Under the pieces are notes generated by a model, which did not search any database, was not told where the DNA came from, and saw only the letters and a program-made list of their open reading frames with translations. The translations under genes were made by a program, and so were the position numbers. 41,505 nt of DNA from a virus, in the IMG/VR virus record IMGVR_UViG_3300008259_002692, positions 1 to 41,505 of that record; one strand, 5' to 3'. Each line of letters opens with the position of its first letter. Position 1 is the stretch's first letter. Below are positions 15,843-24,819 of this stretch, piece by piece.

Positions 15843-16072
15843 TACACAAACCGTTGTTGGAAGTAAGACAAGGTTGGGGCATAACAGTTAGACTGCATGC
15901 CACTGATCGCCACAGAGACGTCATGGAACAAATGCCAGCAGACTCCTCAGAAGAAATTGAGTGGTCCATAGAGAATGCTCAGGCCCGTCGAATTGCCTAT
16001 GACACCTGGCAATTTAAACGACTAAAGGACGCTGAGCAGTTCATCATGCTGTTTACATTACGCTGGAGTTAA
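15839..16072 (+). CDS. WLxxN/FxLxW small-protein family, member D
   Basis: The ATG at 15839 overlaps the stop of member C (ATGA), giving 77 residues. The helix element is divergent (SSEEIEWSIENAQ, lacking Leu after Trp), while the C terminus WQFKRLKDAEQFIMLFTLRWS is a strong match. It ends the directly coupled chain; a 55-base gap with a late-type promoter separates it from member E. Function unknown. Confidence 0.7.
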   Translation: MIHKPLLEVRQGWGITVRLHATDRHRDVMEQMPADSSEEIEWSIENAQARRIAYDTWQFKRLKDAEQFIMLFTLRWS

Positions 16073-16113
16073 AGCGGGTTTTAAATATACGCATATAACT
16101 TTTATTTTTACAC

Positions 16114-16121
16114 CATAAATT
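16114..16121 (+). promoter_or_regulatory. T4-late-type promoter box CATAAATT
   Basis: A near match to TATAAATA lying 5 bases before an ATG at 16127, the same spacing as the boxes at 4822, 38845 and 39737. Predicted +1 is 16127. Here a leader of 18 bases with AAGGAG would reach the better start at 16145, so this unit need not be leaderless. Confidence 0.5.
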
Positions 16122-16144
16122 ATTGCATGGCAAAGGAGAACGCT

Positions 16145-16366
16145 ATGCGAGTTTTTGTATCAGACAATCAAAAGGTTATAGACTGGCTTACCAAAAACGT
16201 TGGTCCTGTCCAGAATCGCAAAGGTATTACTGAGTTTACTGGCTCAGGTTGGTATATGGTGTCAGGCACTTACTTTCCCAGTGGTAAGAAGCCTATACTG
16301 AAATTTTGCGATATAAAAATTGATGACGAACGTGTAGCCGTTTGGTTCACATTAGTCTGGAGTTGA
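16145..16366 (+). CDS. WLxxN/FxLxW small-protein family, member E
   Basis: Two in-frame starts exist: ATG 16127 at the predicted transcription start and ATG 16145 with AAGGAG six bases upstream. I prefer 16145 (73 residues, starting MRVFVSDN) because of that ribosome site. QKVIDWLTKNVGP gives the family helix and IKIDDERVAVWFTLVWS the tail. The middle, GWYMVSGTYFPSGKK, looks like a beta hairpin. The stop codon lies inside the -35 box of the next promoter. Confidence 0.7.
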   Translation: MRVFVSDNQKVIDWLTKNVGPVQNRKGITEFTGSGWYMVSGTYFPSGKKPILKFCDIKIDDERVAVWFTLVWS

Positions 16367-16391
16367 CTTCCATGAGCACTTGTGTTATACT
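16363..16391 (+). promoter_or_regulatory. Sigma70-type promoter before the 16400 gene and DNA polymerase
   Basis: TTGACT at 16363-16368, 17-base spacer, TATACT at 16386-16391. The -35 box overlaps the TGA stop of the preceding gene. Predicted +1 is near 16398, only two bases before ATG 16400, implying a practically leaderless mRNA. Confidence 0.75.
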
Positions 16392-16399
16392 CAGTGACC

Positions 16400-16831
16400 A
16401 TGGAAGAAAACGACCAAGACCCTATTTCCCCAGCAGGCCAAAACCCAGACCGCGAAAAGGCCCTAGATGCTCTCAGAGAAACCAGTGCGGCATTCCAAGA
16501 AGCCATTGAGCACGAAAAGTCACTGAGTGAAAGTTTCTGGAATGGAATGAATTCAGAGGAACAACTCTGGGCATTCTGCGCTGTCATGCGTAGACTTCAC
16601 AAAGGTGAAATTGAAGATGGACGATCCTATCGCGGTGTCCTATATTCTACCTTTGGCTGGGGACCAGAAGCCTATGCACCTGCCCAATGCTCGGGCTACT
16701 TAGACATTCACAACGCAATACATACTAGTTCAGAACTAGAAACTATTGTCCAGAACACTATCAAAGAACTTGGCATAGAAGCAGATCCTGAGCGCATCCA
16801 CGAAATCATCTTTAAGAGACTCTACTACTAA
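16400..16831 (+). CDS. Hypothetical protein, 143 aa, upstream of DNA polymerase
   Basis: I place the start at ATG 16400; an in-frame GTG at 16382 lies in the promoter. The protein is acidic and mostly helical, with a Pro/Asp-rich N terminus, a central EEQLWAFCAVMRRLHKG helix, an aromatic FGWGPEAYAPAQ segment and a helical tail. No known motif. It is driven by its own promoter and its stop overlaps the polymerase ATG by one base (TAATG), so it may act in replication or simply set polymerase translation. Not recognised. Confidence 0.7.
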   Translation: MEENDQDPISPAGQNPDREKALDALRETSAAFQEAIEHEKSLSESFWNGMNSEEQLWAFCAVMRRLHKGEIEDGRSYRGVLYSTFGWGPEAYAPAQCSGYLDIHNAIHTSSELETIVQNTIKELGIEADPERIHEIIFKRLYY

Positions 16832-19473
16832 TGTTTGTTGACGCATATCACGATAAGGTCAAAGAAATTGTTCATGTTGTTGAACGAGTCAATGGCCAAA
16901 GGCAGTTGAAAGAATATCCTGCCAGATATATTTTCTACTATCCCGACAGCAAAGGCAAATATCAGGACATCGCTGGCAATCGCCAGACCCGTGTGATGGT
17001 ATCGTCGGCCAAGGCCTTCGACAAAGAACGTAGGATTCACAGTCGTAGGCTCTGTGAAAGCGACTACAAGCCATTGAACCGGTGCTTGGAAGAAAATTAC
17101 AAAGGCCAAGAAGCCCCAGAACTCAATGTTGCATTTTTTGACATTGAGGTAGCCTATGACAAAATCAAAGGGTTCTCTGATCCCAGTGATCCATTCAATG
17201 CTGTTACTGCGGTGACCACACACCTTGGCTGGATGGATAGAACCATTACATTGACCATCAAGCCAGAAGGCATGACTCAAGAGCATGCCGAAAGTATTGT
17301 GGCCAAGTTTGATGATACCATACTCTGCGAAACTGAAGCACAGATGCTGGAGATGTGGTTAGACATTATTGAAGACGCAGACATATTGTCGGGTTGGAAC
17401 TCAGAGGGCTATGATATCCCTTACATGACTAACCGCATTACTAGGGTGCTGAGCCGAGAACATACTCGTCGCATGTGTCTTTGGAATCAGTTTCCCAAGC
17501 GTCGCGAGTTTGAAAAGTATGGCAAGATTCTAGAAACCTTTGACACCATTGGTCGTGTGCATCTTGACTATCTTGAACTGTATAGAAAATACAACTATCA
17601 CGAGATGCATACCTATCGCTTGGATGCCATTGGTGAATATGAGATTGGTGAGAAAAAGATTCCCTATGAGGGCACACTGGACCAACTCTACAACAACGAC
17701 TACGAAAAGTTTATTGCCTATAACAGGCAAGACGTTGTGCTATTAAAGAAACTGGATGCCAAACTCAAGTTTATTGATCTAACTAATCTGATTGCACACT
17801 CTAACACAGTGGGTCTCAGAGCCACATTGGGTGCTGTGGCTGTTACTGACCAAGCACTGATCAATGAAGCACATGACCTAGGTATGGTAGTGCCAGACCG
17901 TCCACAGCGTGGATCAGGCTTAGACAATGCCGCGGCAGGTGCTTATGTGGCTGTGCCCAAGGCAGGCATGCACGAATGGATTGGGTCTATGGACATCAAC
18001 AGTCTGTATCCGTCGGTGATTCGTGCGCTGAACATGAGTCCCGAGACCATTGTTGGACAGGTGCGGCAAGTTAGAACTCTAGCAGGCATTCAAGAATACA
18101 TTGATGCTGGCAAGGGCGTTGCTGAATTCTGGGAAGGCAAGTTTGCCTGCTACGAATACGAAAGCGTAATGAATCGTGACGTGGGCACTACAGAAATTGT
18201 AGACTGGAGCGATGGAACCAGCACTGAAATGTCCAGTGCCGAAGTCTATGATTTGGTGTTTCACAGTGGCCAGCCGCTGATGCTCAGCGGCAACGGCACC
18301 ATCTTCAAATACGACAGCAAGGGTATTATTCCAGGCCTATTGGAACGCTGGTATGCTGAACGTAAAGAACTGCAAAAGAAAGCCAAGAGTGCCTCAGATC
18401 CCAAAGAGTTTGAATTCTGGGACAAGCGTCAATTGGTTAAGAAAATTAACTTGAACTCTGCTTATGGTGCGTTGTTGAACGCAGGTAGCAGGTTCTTTGA
18501 TCAGCGACTGGGTCAATCTACAACTTTGTGTGGGCGACTTATTGCTAGACACATGGCTGGTGCTGTCAATGAAATGTTCACAGGCATCAAGGATCATATT
18601 GGCGAAGCCATTATCTACGGTGACACTGACTCAGTTTACTTTAGTGCCTATCCGTTGTTTAAGGACAAGATTGAGTCTGGTGCTGTGGAGTGGACTCGAG
18701 AAAGTGTCATTGACATCTATGATACAGTGGCCGAACAGGTCAATGAAACGTTCCCGTCATTCATGACCGAAGCCTTTAATTGCCCAAGGTCTCAAGGTGA
18801 GATCATCAAAGCAGGTCGTGAAGTGGTTGCCAGCAAGGGCATTTACCATACCAAGAAGCGTTATGCTGTGCTGATCTATGACAAGGAAGGCAAGCGCAAA
18901 GACAAAGACGGCTCCACTGGCGAACTCAAGGCCATGGGTCTTGATATGAAGCGAGCCGATACTCCAGAGTTCATGCAACGATTCTTGGAGGAAGCACTTA
19001 CTATGACCCTAGAAGGTCTAAGTCAACATCAAGTCATGGCCCGTGTCAAACAGTTCCGCGAGGAATTCAAGAGTCGTCCTGGCTGGGAAAAAGGCACTCC
19101 CAAGCGAGTCAACAATTTGACCAAGCATACCTCAGTTTATCAAAAGACTGGCAAGTGTAGCATTGGTCATGCCATGGCGGCTATCAACTGGAATAGGATC
19201 AAGGAAGCATTCTCGGATCGCCGCAGTATGGATATCACTGATGGCCAAAAGGTTATTGTGTGTAAACTCAAAAGTAATCCCATGCAGATCAACTCAATCG
19301 CCTATCCCATTGACGAGTTGAACCTACCAGACTGGTTCAAACAATTGCCATTTGATCATGTGGCCATGGAAGAAACCATCATTGATTCCAAGATTGACAA
19401 CCTTTTGGGTGTTCTCAAGTGGGATTTAAATCTAAGTAAAGACCGCGGCTTTGTTGATGACCTTTTTGACTAA
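16831..19473 (+). CDS. 43: Family B DNA polymerase, T4 gp43-like
   Basis: 880 residues, close to T4 gp43 (898). The 3'-5' exonuclease Exo I motif is FFDIEVAYD (D104, E106), with Exo II within LSGWNSEGYDIP and Exo III in YNRQDVVLL. Polymerase motif A is DINSLYPSVI (D388), motif B KKINLNSAYGALLN and motif C YGDTDSVYF (D598, D600). All catalytic acids are present, so both activities are expected. The following gene encodes the sliding clamp, as part of a replisome that would also need gp44/62, outside the window. Confidence 0.97.
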   Translation: MFVDAYHDKVKEIVHVVERVNGQRQLKEYPARYIFYYPDSKGKYQDIAGNRQTRVMVSSAKAFDKERRIHSRRLCESDYKPLNRCLEENYKGQEAPELNVAFFDIEVAYDKIKGFSDPSDPFNAVTAVTTHLGWMDRTITLTIKPEGMTQEHAESIVAKFDDTILCETEAQMLEMWLDIIEDADILSGWNSEGYDIPYMTNRITRVLSREHTRRMCLWNQFPKRREFEKYGKILETFDTIGRVHLDYLELYRKYNYHEMHTYRLDAIGEYEIGEKKIPYEGTLDQLYNNDYEKFIAYNRQDVVLLKKLDAKLKFIDLTNLIAHSNTVGLRATLGAVAVTDQALINEAHDLGMVVPDRPQRGSGLDNAAAGAYVAVPKAGMHEWIGSMDINSLYPSVIRALNMSPETIVGQVRQVRTLAGIQEYIDAGKGVAEFWEGKFACYEYESVMNRDVGTTEIVDWSDGTSTEMSSAEVYDLVFHSGQPLMLSGNGTIFKYDSKGIIPGLLERWYAERKELQKKAKSASDPKEFEFWDKRQLVKKINLNSAYGALLNAGSRFFDQRLGQSTTLCGRLIARHMAGAVNEMFTGIKDHIGEAIIYGDTDSVYFSAYPLFKDKIESGAVEWTRESVIDIYDTVAEQVNETFPSFMTEAFNCPRSQGEIIKAGREVVASKGIYHTKKRYAVLIYDKEGKRKDKDGSTGELKAMGLDMKRADTPEFMQRFLEEALTMTLEGLSQHQVMARVKQFREEFKSRPGWEKGTPKRVNNLTKHTSVYQKTGKCSIGHAMAAINWNRIKEAFSDRRSMDITDGQKVIVCKLKSNPMQINSIAYPIDELNLPDWFKQLPFDHVAMEETIIDSKIDNLLGVLKWDLNLSKDRGFVDDLFD

Positions 19474-19480
19474 AGATCAG

Positions 19481-19509
19481 TTGACATTTACCACAAGCCA
19501 CCTTATAAT
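19481..19509 (+). promoter_or_regulatory. Consensus sigma70 promoter for the sliding clamp gene
   Basis: Perfect TTGACA (19481-19486), 17-base spacer and perfect TATAAT (19504-19509). Predicted +1 near 19516, then a 21-base leader with GGAG before ATG 19537. It gives the clamp its own strong transcription beyond readthrough from the polymerase gene. Confidence 0.85.
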
Positions 19510-19536
19510 CAAACTATTAAACCTGGAGAGCCTTTT

Positions 19537-20256
19537 ATGCTAAAAGATATCGTGTTAGACGTGTCCAAGAACATTGCAAGTCTTGGCACATTTGAAGAAA
19601 TTCTTGTTGAGAAAGAAACTGACAAGACCAAGTTCACAGCCTATCCTGAAGATTCAACACTTACAGTATTGGCCAATACCCCACAGACGTTTACCGACCT
19701 TCCTGAGAAGTTTGGTATGCTGAATCTGGGCTTCTTGGTAGGTCTCAGTGGCCTATACAAGGATCAAGATGCCAATGTTAACTCTGGCACTAACTCTAAG
19801 AGCGAAGTAGACCGTTTTGTTTTCAGTGATAAAAACGGCAACAACGACCACTATCGATTGACTCCTACCAACCTAATGAAGACCAAGACTCGTAACTTCA
19901 AGGGCACTTCGTGGGATGTGACTGTTCAGCCTGCATCAAATAAGATTTCCGAGTTGGCAGTTCGTGCAGGACTTTATACCAACATTGATCCTAACTTGAC
20001 TGCTACCACAGAAAATGGCAAGTTGGTTTTCACCTTAGGCGGTGCCGCAGGCGGCGGTCACTCAGGCAAGTTTGTTTTTGCTGATACTACTCAGACACTC
20101 AAGCGTCCTGTGGTATTGCCAATCCAACCTTTGATTCTTGCACTAAAGACTGCCAGTCAAGGAACGCCAACAGTCAGTCTCAGTGAGAAGGTTGCTAGAG
20201 TTGAGTTTGATTCTGGTGTTGTTGCTTACGAATACTTGATTATGGCACAGGGCTAA
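19537..20256 (+). CDS. 45: DNA polymerase sliding clamp, gp45-like
   Basis: 239 residues (T4 gp45: 228). It has the alternating strand/helix layout of processivity clamps, with TLTVLANTPQTF early, a MLNLGFLVGLSGLY helix-strand, a charged DHYRLTPTNLM region, and GKFVFADTT followed by VVLPIQPLILALKTA and a final FDSGVVAYEYLIMAQ strand as in gp45, whose last strands form the clamp face. Position straight after gp43 supports the call, though the order is the reverse of T4. It would form a trimeric ring on DNA and, in T4, also activates late transcription with gp33/gp55. Confidence 0.8.
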   Translation: MLKDIVLDVSKNIASLGTFEEILVEKETDKTKFTAYPEDSTLTVLANTPQTFTDLPEKFGMLNLGFLVGLSGLYKDQDANVNSGTNSKSEVDRFVFSDKNGNNDHYRLTPTNLMKTKTRNFKGTSWDVTVQPASNKISELAVRAGLYTNIDPNLTATTENGKLVFTLGGAAGGGHSGKFVFADTTQTLKRPVVLPIQPLILALKTASQGTPTVSLSEKVARVEFDSGVVAYEYLIMAQG

Positions 20257-20257
20257 T

Positions 20258-20467
20258 ATGCCTAAAGACCAACAACTCATTGATCGTGTTAAAAGCGCAA
20301 TTGAAACCATTAACCAATGTTCAGATCAATTGGCCGCCAATAACATCTTCCTTTACATCAGGACTGTTTCTAAGAAAACGTCTTATGAAGGGGATCACAT
20401 TGAGTTGTATGACGTTATCCTTCACAAATCACTTTTAAAAGAACCCGCAGACAATGACAGCCAGTAA
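20258..20467 (+). CDS. Hypothetical protein, 69 aa
   Basis: Starts one base after the clamp stop and overlaps the next gene by 14 bases. An N-terminal amphipathic helix (DRVKSAIETINQCSDQLAANN) is followed by two short strands, with an acidic end. No motif, membrane segment or signal. Likely co-transcribed with the clamp. Not recognised. Confidence 0.65.
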   Translation: MPKDQQLIDRVKSAIETINQCSDQLAANNIFLYIRTVSKKTSYEGDHIELYDVILHKSLLKEPADNDSQ

Positions 20468-22010
20468 AAAAACAAGGGTAGATCTTTGGGCTAGGAACCA
20501 AGACTATGCTATCTTTCTTCCTAGCATCTCAACCTTCTATAATACCATTATCAGCAAGGAACAAAACTCTCCAGGTTCTATTCCTGCTGATCGTGTGCCC
20601 AAGGAATTTGAGACTGGCGTAGAAGGCATGAACTTCCTTAATAAGGAAGCCGCTTACTATCACTATCCCTATGCACTTTACTCGGCTGGTCATGCTCAGT
20701 TGGACTTGAATAAAACTGACACTGACGAATCAATGATTCAAAAGCGCGATCGCAAGAATACTTTTATTCTCGGCGACAGTGGTGGATTCCAGATTGCCAA
20801 GGGTGTTATCAAGTTTGACTGGGAAAACTTCATGGAGAAACCCGGTGACGCAGGATACAAAGGATCGGCTGACAAGACTCGCGGCCAGATTCTCAACTGG
20901 CTTGAGCATACTGCTGATTACAGCATGGTTCTTGATATTCCTACTTGGGCGGCAAGACCTCCACTAAACGAACGCACAGGTCTTAAGAGTTTTCAAGAAT
21001 GTTTAGATGGCACACTTTATAACAATGCTTGGTTCCTGGCCAATCGCAAGCATCAGACCAAGTTTTTGAATGTGCTACAGGGTTCCAACAATCAGGAAGC
21101 AGACATTTGGTATGACAATGTCAAGCACTTTCCTTTTGAAGGTTGGGCCATGGGTGGTAACAACATGCAAGATGCACATCTCTTGTTACGCCGCTTGATT
21201 CAAATGCGCGACGAAGGCATGTTGGCTCCAGGCCGTGATGTGATCCACGTCTTGGGCACCAGCCGGTTAGAATTTGCAGTATTCTTGACAGCAGTTCAAC
21301 GAGCCTTGCGTGAAACGGTGAATCCCAACATGATGGTCACATATGACTGCGCCAGTCCATTTGTTGCCACTGCGTATGGATTGAGTTATACCCAACACGT
21401 TCACAGCAACGATAGGTTCACTTATGTGATGGAGAAGTGTGTAGACAACCGCGATCTCAGTGGCTCTACTATTCCTTGGCCTTGGAACAGCCCTATTGGT
21501 GAGCGCATCACCATGGGAGATGTTTGCTACTACAAGCCAGGTCAGGCCAACAAGAATGGCAAGGTTGCCAAGACTTCTTGGGACACTTTCTCATACAGCC
21601 TGATTATGGGTCACAATGTTTACCAACACATTGAGTCGGTTCAACGAGCCAACGCCTTGGCTGATGTTGCTTGGCGCCTTACTAGGCCCAATCCTACAGA
21701 TTGGAGAAGAACCAAGCAACGTAGCCAGGAAGGACAACTTGACTTATGGGTGCCACGTAATGTATTATACGTTATGGAATTAGTTCACCAAGTATTTCGT
21801 AGCCAAGAACCAATGAAGTTACTGGACCAGTGTTCGCTACTGCTTGCCGAGTTCTCGGGTCGTAAGACTCGCAAGTCGGGTGCAGAAGCAGTCCACGATA
21901 TCTTTGATTCTGGTGACGATGAAGTAATTGTTGACGGAGCCGAAGCCGGCGACTTTGACAATCCTGACGATGAACGTCTTGTAGAACTCGAAAACTCATT
22001 GAAGGTATAA
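20454..22010 (+). CDS. TGT/DpdA-like 7-deazaguanine transglycosylase
   Basis: tRNA-guanine transglycosylases and DpdA exchange a guanine base for a 7-deazaguanine in tRNA or DNA. Seen: GDSGGFQIA with D108 matching the DSGGFQ motif, FLNVLQG and GWAMGGNN matching the VQG and GxAxGG base-binding segments, and TYDCASPFVATAYG with D298 matching the nucleophile in DC-x-x-PTR-x-AR-x-G. The zinc motif CxCxxC of tRNA enzymes is not seen, which favours a DpdA-like DNA-modifying role. At 518 residues it is longer than bacterial Tgt (about 375), with an acidic tail. FolE and QueE in the window fit the same pathway. Confidence 0.75.
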   Translation: MTASKKTRVDLWARNQDYAIFLPSISTFYNTIISKEQNSPGSIPADRVPKEFETGVEGMNFLNKEAAYYHYPYALYSAGHAQLDLNKTDTDESMIQKRDRKNTFILGDSGGFQIAKGVIKFDWENFMEKPGDAGYKGSADKTRGQILNWLEHTADYSMVLDIPTWAARPPLNERTGLKSFQECLDGTLYNNAWFLANRKHQTKFLNVLQGSNNQEADIWYDNVKHFPFEGWAMGGNNMQDAHLLLRRLIQMRDEGMLAPGRDVIHVLGTSRLEFAVFLTAVQRALRETVNPNMMVTYDCASPFVATAYGLSYTQHVHSNDRFTYVMEKCVDNRDLSGSTIPWPWNSPIGERITMGDVCYYKPGQANKNGKVAKTSWDTFSYSLIMGHNVYQHIESVQRANALADVAWRLTRPNPTDWRRTKQRSQEGQLDLWVPRNVLYVMELVHQVFRSQEPMKLLDQCSLLLAEFSGRKTRKSGAEAVHDIFDSGDDEVIVDGAEAGDFDNPDDERLVELENSLKV

Positions 22011-22014
22011 GCAC

Positions 22015-22548
22015 ATGTCTAGCAATTTCATGCGTAACTATGCAGATGGCGAGCGTGATCAGGTTGAAATGTTTGTGGGTGTTGAAGTTGAAAAGTCACC
22101 GGCATATGGCAAACGCACATTGTTTGTTGTAGGTCTACAGGACGCCAAGGAAGTGATTCGTATGGCAACTGAAGAAGGATGTGAGCATGTCTACTTTGGT
22201 GCAAACATGAGTTTCAGTCTTGGCAACAAGGATTATGATGGATGGACTGGATGGGAGCGTATGATCGCCGAAGTTATGGACGCAGGGTTTCTTGCCACCC
22301 TCGATCTTGAACCCGGCCAACTTAATGGTCTTCTTGACGGTGGTCTCACTGACAATCATAGGTTCATTCCAATGATTTCGGTTAAAATGCCATACATCAA
22401 ATTGCTTAATTACAATACAACTATCAAGATCGATGATATTGGTTTTGATGAAACAAACCCAGGTGTTTGGTGCTGGCAGTTGAATGAACTACTTGACCGC
22501 AAGCGTTTTACTTCTTGGGATGAATACAAAAACGATCGTCCACTTTAA
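22015..22548 (+). CDS. Hypothetical protein, 177 aa, next to the TGT/DpdA-like gene
   Basis: A mixed alpha/beta protein with TLFVVGLQDAKEVIRMATEEGCEHVYFG as a strand-helix-strand opening, a GWTGWERMIAEVMDAGF helix and a C-terminal VWCWQLNELLDRKRF. The repeated strand-helix order suggests a barrel or Rossmann-like fold, but no cofactor motif is clear. It begins five bases after the transglycosylase gene and is probably in the same transcript, so a role in 7-deazaguanine metabolism is possible by association only. Confidence 0.7.
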   Translation: MSSNFMRNYADGERDQVEMFVGVEVEKSPAYGKRTLFVVGLQDAKEVIRMATEEGCEHVYFGANMSFSLGNKDYDGWTGWERMIAEVMDAGFLATLDLEPGQLNGLLDGGLTDNHRFIPMISVKMPYIKLLNYNTTIKIDDIGFDETNPGVWCWQLNELLDRKRFTSWDEYKNDRPL

Positions 22549-22559
22549 AAGGAAATACT

Positions 22560-22796
22560 ATGAGCGAAGATATTCAAGTTGGTAATCTCACTAAGCCGGT
22601 AGTGCGAAAGCCCTTGCCCAAGAAGCCTGCGGTAGAAGCGGCACCTGTTGATGCAAAGCCTGCGGCGGCACCAGCAACTTCTAACGATGCTGGCATTGCG
22701 GAACTTAATGCCAAAATGGAAGACGTCCTCAAATTCCTTCAAGCAATTGATTGGAAGATGTGGGTCTATCTCAAAGCCAACAATTATATTGATTAA
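22560..22796 (+). CDS. Hypothetical protein, 78 aa, Pro/Ala-rich linker plus helix
   Basis: The first half is a basic Pro/Ala-rich stretch (RKPLPKKPAVEAAP onwards) and should be disordered; the second half is a helix (IAELNAKMEDVLKFLQAID) that could form a coiled coil, ending KMWVYLKANNYID. AAAAGGA precedes the ATG. This architecture suits an adaptor or scaffold peptide, but nothing specific is recognisable. Confidence 0.7.
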   Translation: MSEDIQVGNLTKPVVRKPLPKKPAVEAAPVDAKPAAAPATSNDAGIAELNAKMEDVLKFLQAIDWKMWVYLKANNYID

Positions 22797-22807
22797 AAAG
22801 GAATAAC

Positions 22808-23179
22808 ATGTCCAAAGACATGATTTGGGTAACGTTCCGCAAGGAAGGAATTCACTGTTACCCAGCGGCGGCTACTGATCCTAAGTTAGCCTCTGGTGAC
22901 GAATTTGATGTGAGTTTTCTTGCAAGCCCACATCGACATATTTTCCACTTCAAGGTCTATCTACAAGTTTTTCACGATGACCGTGATGTGGAATTTATTC
23001 AGTTCAAACGCTGGTTGGAAAAACTATATTCCACTGGCACACTTGAACTGAATCACAAGTCGTGCGAAATGATAGCAGAAGAACTCTATGCTAAAATTTC
23101 AGCACAATTCACTAACCGATCTGTTTGGATCGAAGTCTCAGAGGATGGCGAAAATGGTTGCCTACGGCAGTATGATTAA
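22808..23179 (+). CDS. Possible QueD/PTPS-like T-fold protein (6-carboxytetrahydropterin synthase family)
   Basis: 123 residues. The order PHRHIFHFKVYLQV, EFIQFKRWLEKLY, NHKSCEMIAEELYAKI and RSVWIEVSEDGENG resembles QueD: an H-x-H zinc strand, the DF-x-x-LK helix, the (T/S)-x-E-x-(I/L)-A helix and the V-x-V-x-E substrate strand. The first zinc His and the catalytic Cys are not obvious, so it may be degenerate or only fold-related. QueD converts 7,8-dihydroneopterin triphosphate to 6-carboxytetrahydropterin, between FolE and QueE, both in the window. AAAAAGGA ribosome site. Tentative. Confidence 0.4.
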   Translation: MSKDMIWVTFRKEGIHCYPAAATDPKLASGDEFDVSFLASPHRHIFHFKVYLQVFHDDRDVEFIQFKRWLEKLYSTGTLELNHKSCEMIAEELYAKISAQFTNRSVWIEVSEDGENGCLRQYD

Positions 23180-23600
23180 CAAGCCTAACGTTCGTTTTGA
23201 CAATCGTAACAATTACAATCAACCCCGACGTAGTTCATTGAACTTGGCTCATATCAAGTTTGATCTGCTCAAGATCTCAGAACTCTATGATGGAGTTCTA
23301 ACAGAGGAGTTGGCTATGTTGCCAACAAGGCTCTATGAGCAGTATCTACAAGATCTAGTTCGTGACCAGTATATTCACGAATTTAGGATTGAAGCGCCGG
23401 AACTTCGTGCCAACGAAGAAACAGGTTCGCGTAGTTTTACCTACACTTTCCATGTTCAGGGCACACCTGAGCGCACACCCAAGGTGCTAAAGATCCACGT
23501 GGGTCTTTACAAGAGTGCCTGGGCACCAACCACTCGTCATACTGCTGACGGTATGTGTTGTATGCCCAACCGCTTGGATCGTGAGGACACCAATGCGTAA
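23154..23600 (+). CDS. Hypothetical protein, about 148 aa
   Basis: Start uncertain: ATG 23154 has GAGG nine bases upstream; ATG 23172 gives MINKPNV with a shorter overlap of eight bases. The protein has a polar, Asn/Arg-rich N terminus, a helical middle (EELAMLPTRLYEQYLQDLVRD) and a beta-rich end with SFTYTFHVQGTP. MCCMPNRLDRED closes it. No recognised family. It overlaps the QueD-like gene in front and the glycosyltransferase behind, so all are one transcript. Confidence 0.65.
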   Translation: MVAYGSMINKPNVRFDNRNNYNQPRRSSLNLAHIKFDLLKISELYDGVLTEELAMLPTRLYEQYLQDLVRDQYIHEFRIEAPELRANEETGSRSFTYTFHVQGTPERTPKVLKIHVGLYKSAWAPTTRHTADGMCCMPNRLDREDTNA

Positions 23601-24819
23601 ACTCTACTACATGGGATTAGAACCCTATGAGGGTAGATACACGCTACAACTACAACAATGGAATGAAGCGGTGTTCAAGCGCCGCGGCATCAACTATGTT
23701 GTAGTGCCTGGCAATACCATTGACAATACCAAAGCAATCAGTGTAGGCCAAGTGTTAGATGCACATGGTCGCAGTTACTTTGGTATGAGTCAAATGATGA
23801 ACTTGGTTCAAATGATGCGAAGCGGTGAAGTCACCGGCGAGGATGTTGTCTATTTTGAAGACATGTTTCAGCCTGGCATTGAATCGCTTCCATACATCAT
23901 GGATCAAATTCCAGCCAATCAAAGACCCAGAGTCTTTGTGCGTTGTTTAGCACAGGCCATTGACCCCGATGACTTTGTTCATGTTTGGGGCATGGCTGGA
24001 TGGATGTCAACTTATGAACAAATGGTCAATTGTTTTGCTACAGGTGTTCTTGCCACTAATGAAGAGATGGTTGCTCATATGCGTATTGCTAATTGGACTG
24101 CTCCAATTTACAATATTAGTGGCCTAGCATTTGGCAAAGAAGAAGTTCTTGGTCGTGTCAACAATCAAGTCAAACCTTGGGATCAACGAGCCGACCGTGT
24201 GGTGTTTGCCGCAAGGTTTGATCAAGAGAAGCAACCTGACTTCTTTATGGATCTCATTGAGACTTGGCATGCTGACAAATTTAAACCACATGTGGAATTT
24301 GCCATCTTGTCCGGCGGGCCATTGCGTAGCAACAACCCCAAGTATCTGGAACGTGCTCAAGCACTTGAAAGTCGTGGCATGCTCAAGATCTACAAGGATC
24401 TTAGCAAGAACGATTACTACAATATTGTCAACGACAGCAAAGTTCTCTTTAATTGTGCGTTACAGGATTGGGTTTCAAATACTGTAAGCGAAGCCGATAC
24501 TCTTGGTTGCAATGTGCTGTATCCTGCTTATAGAAGTTTTCCTGAAACCTTTGCCAACGACCACACAAGGATGTATGTGCCTTGGAGTCAACAAGATGCG
24601 CTTGACAAGTTAATTGAACTGTTGCGAGCACCGCATCCAGCACAAGGTAAAATCAGTGATTGGAACAATGGCACCATTGATCGCATTCTAGATATCATGG
24701 AAACTGCTGGAACCGTAGCAGAAGGTGGTATGGAGTGTAAGGCTCAGCAATGGAATCGCGCAGGCAATCGTTATCGCGATCATGTCAGCGAAACAAAATA
24801 TAAACTCTACACACCATGA
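23593..24819 (+). CDS. GT-B glycosyltransferase (family 4-like)
   Basis: ATG 23593 overlaps the previous stop by eight bases, giving 408 residues. The N-terminal half has a strand-rich Rossmann-like region with FEDMFQPGIESLPYI; the C-terminal half shows RVVFAARFDQEKQPDFFMDLIE, the typical start of a GT-B nucleotide-sugar-binding domain, EFAILSGGPL, then KIYKDLSKNDYYNIVNDSKV and NTVSEADTLGC, equivalent to the E-x7-E/EA-x-x-G region of retaining GT4 enzymes. It precedes galE. The acceptor could be DNA, a virion protein or a host glycan; sequence does not say. Confidence 0.7.
   Translation: MRKLYYMGLEPYEGRYTLQLQQWNEAVFKRRGINYVVVPGNTIDNTKAISVGQVLDAHGRSYFGMSQMMNLVQMMRSGEVTGEDVVYFEDMFQPGIESLPYIMDQIPANQRPRVFVRCLAQAIDPDDFVHVWGMAGWMSTYEQMVNCFATGVLATNEEMVAHMRIANWTAPIYNISGLAFGKEEVLGRVNNQVKPWDQRADRVVFAARFDQEKQPDFFMDLIETWHADKFKPHVEFAILSGGPLRSNNPKYLERAQALESRGMLKIYKDLSKNDYYNIVNDSKVLFNCALQDWVSNTVSEADTLGCNVLYPAYRSFPETFANDHTRMYVPWSQQDALDKLIELLRAPHPAQGKISDWNNGTIDRILDIMETAGTVAEGGMECKAQQWNRAGNRYRDHVSETKYKLYTP

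Noticed and set aside
16828-17286. 152-residue open frame on the minus strand
   Set aside because: Opposite the 5' part of the DNA polymerase gene, whose motifs are intact; shadow.
24715-24729. VAEG motif in the glycosyltransferase
   Set aside because: A single occurrence near the C terminus of an enzyme, without the repeated context; expected by chance.
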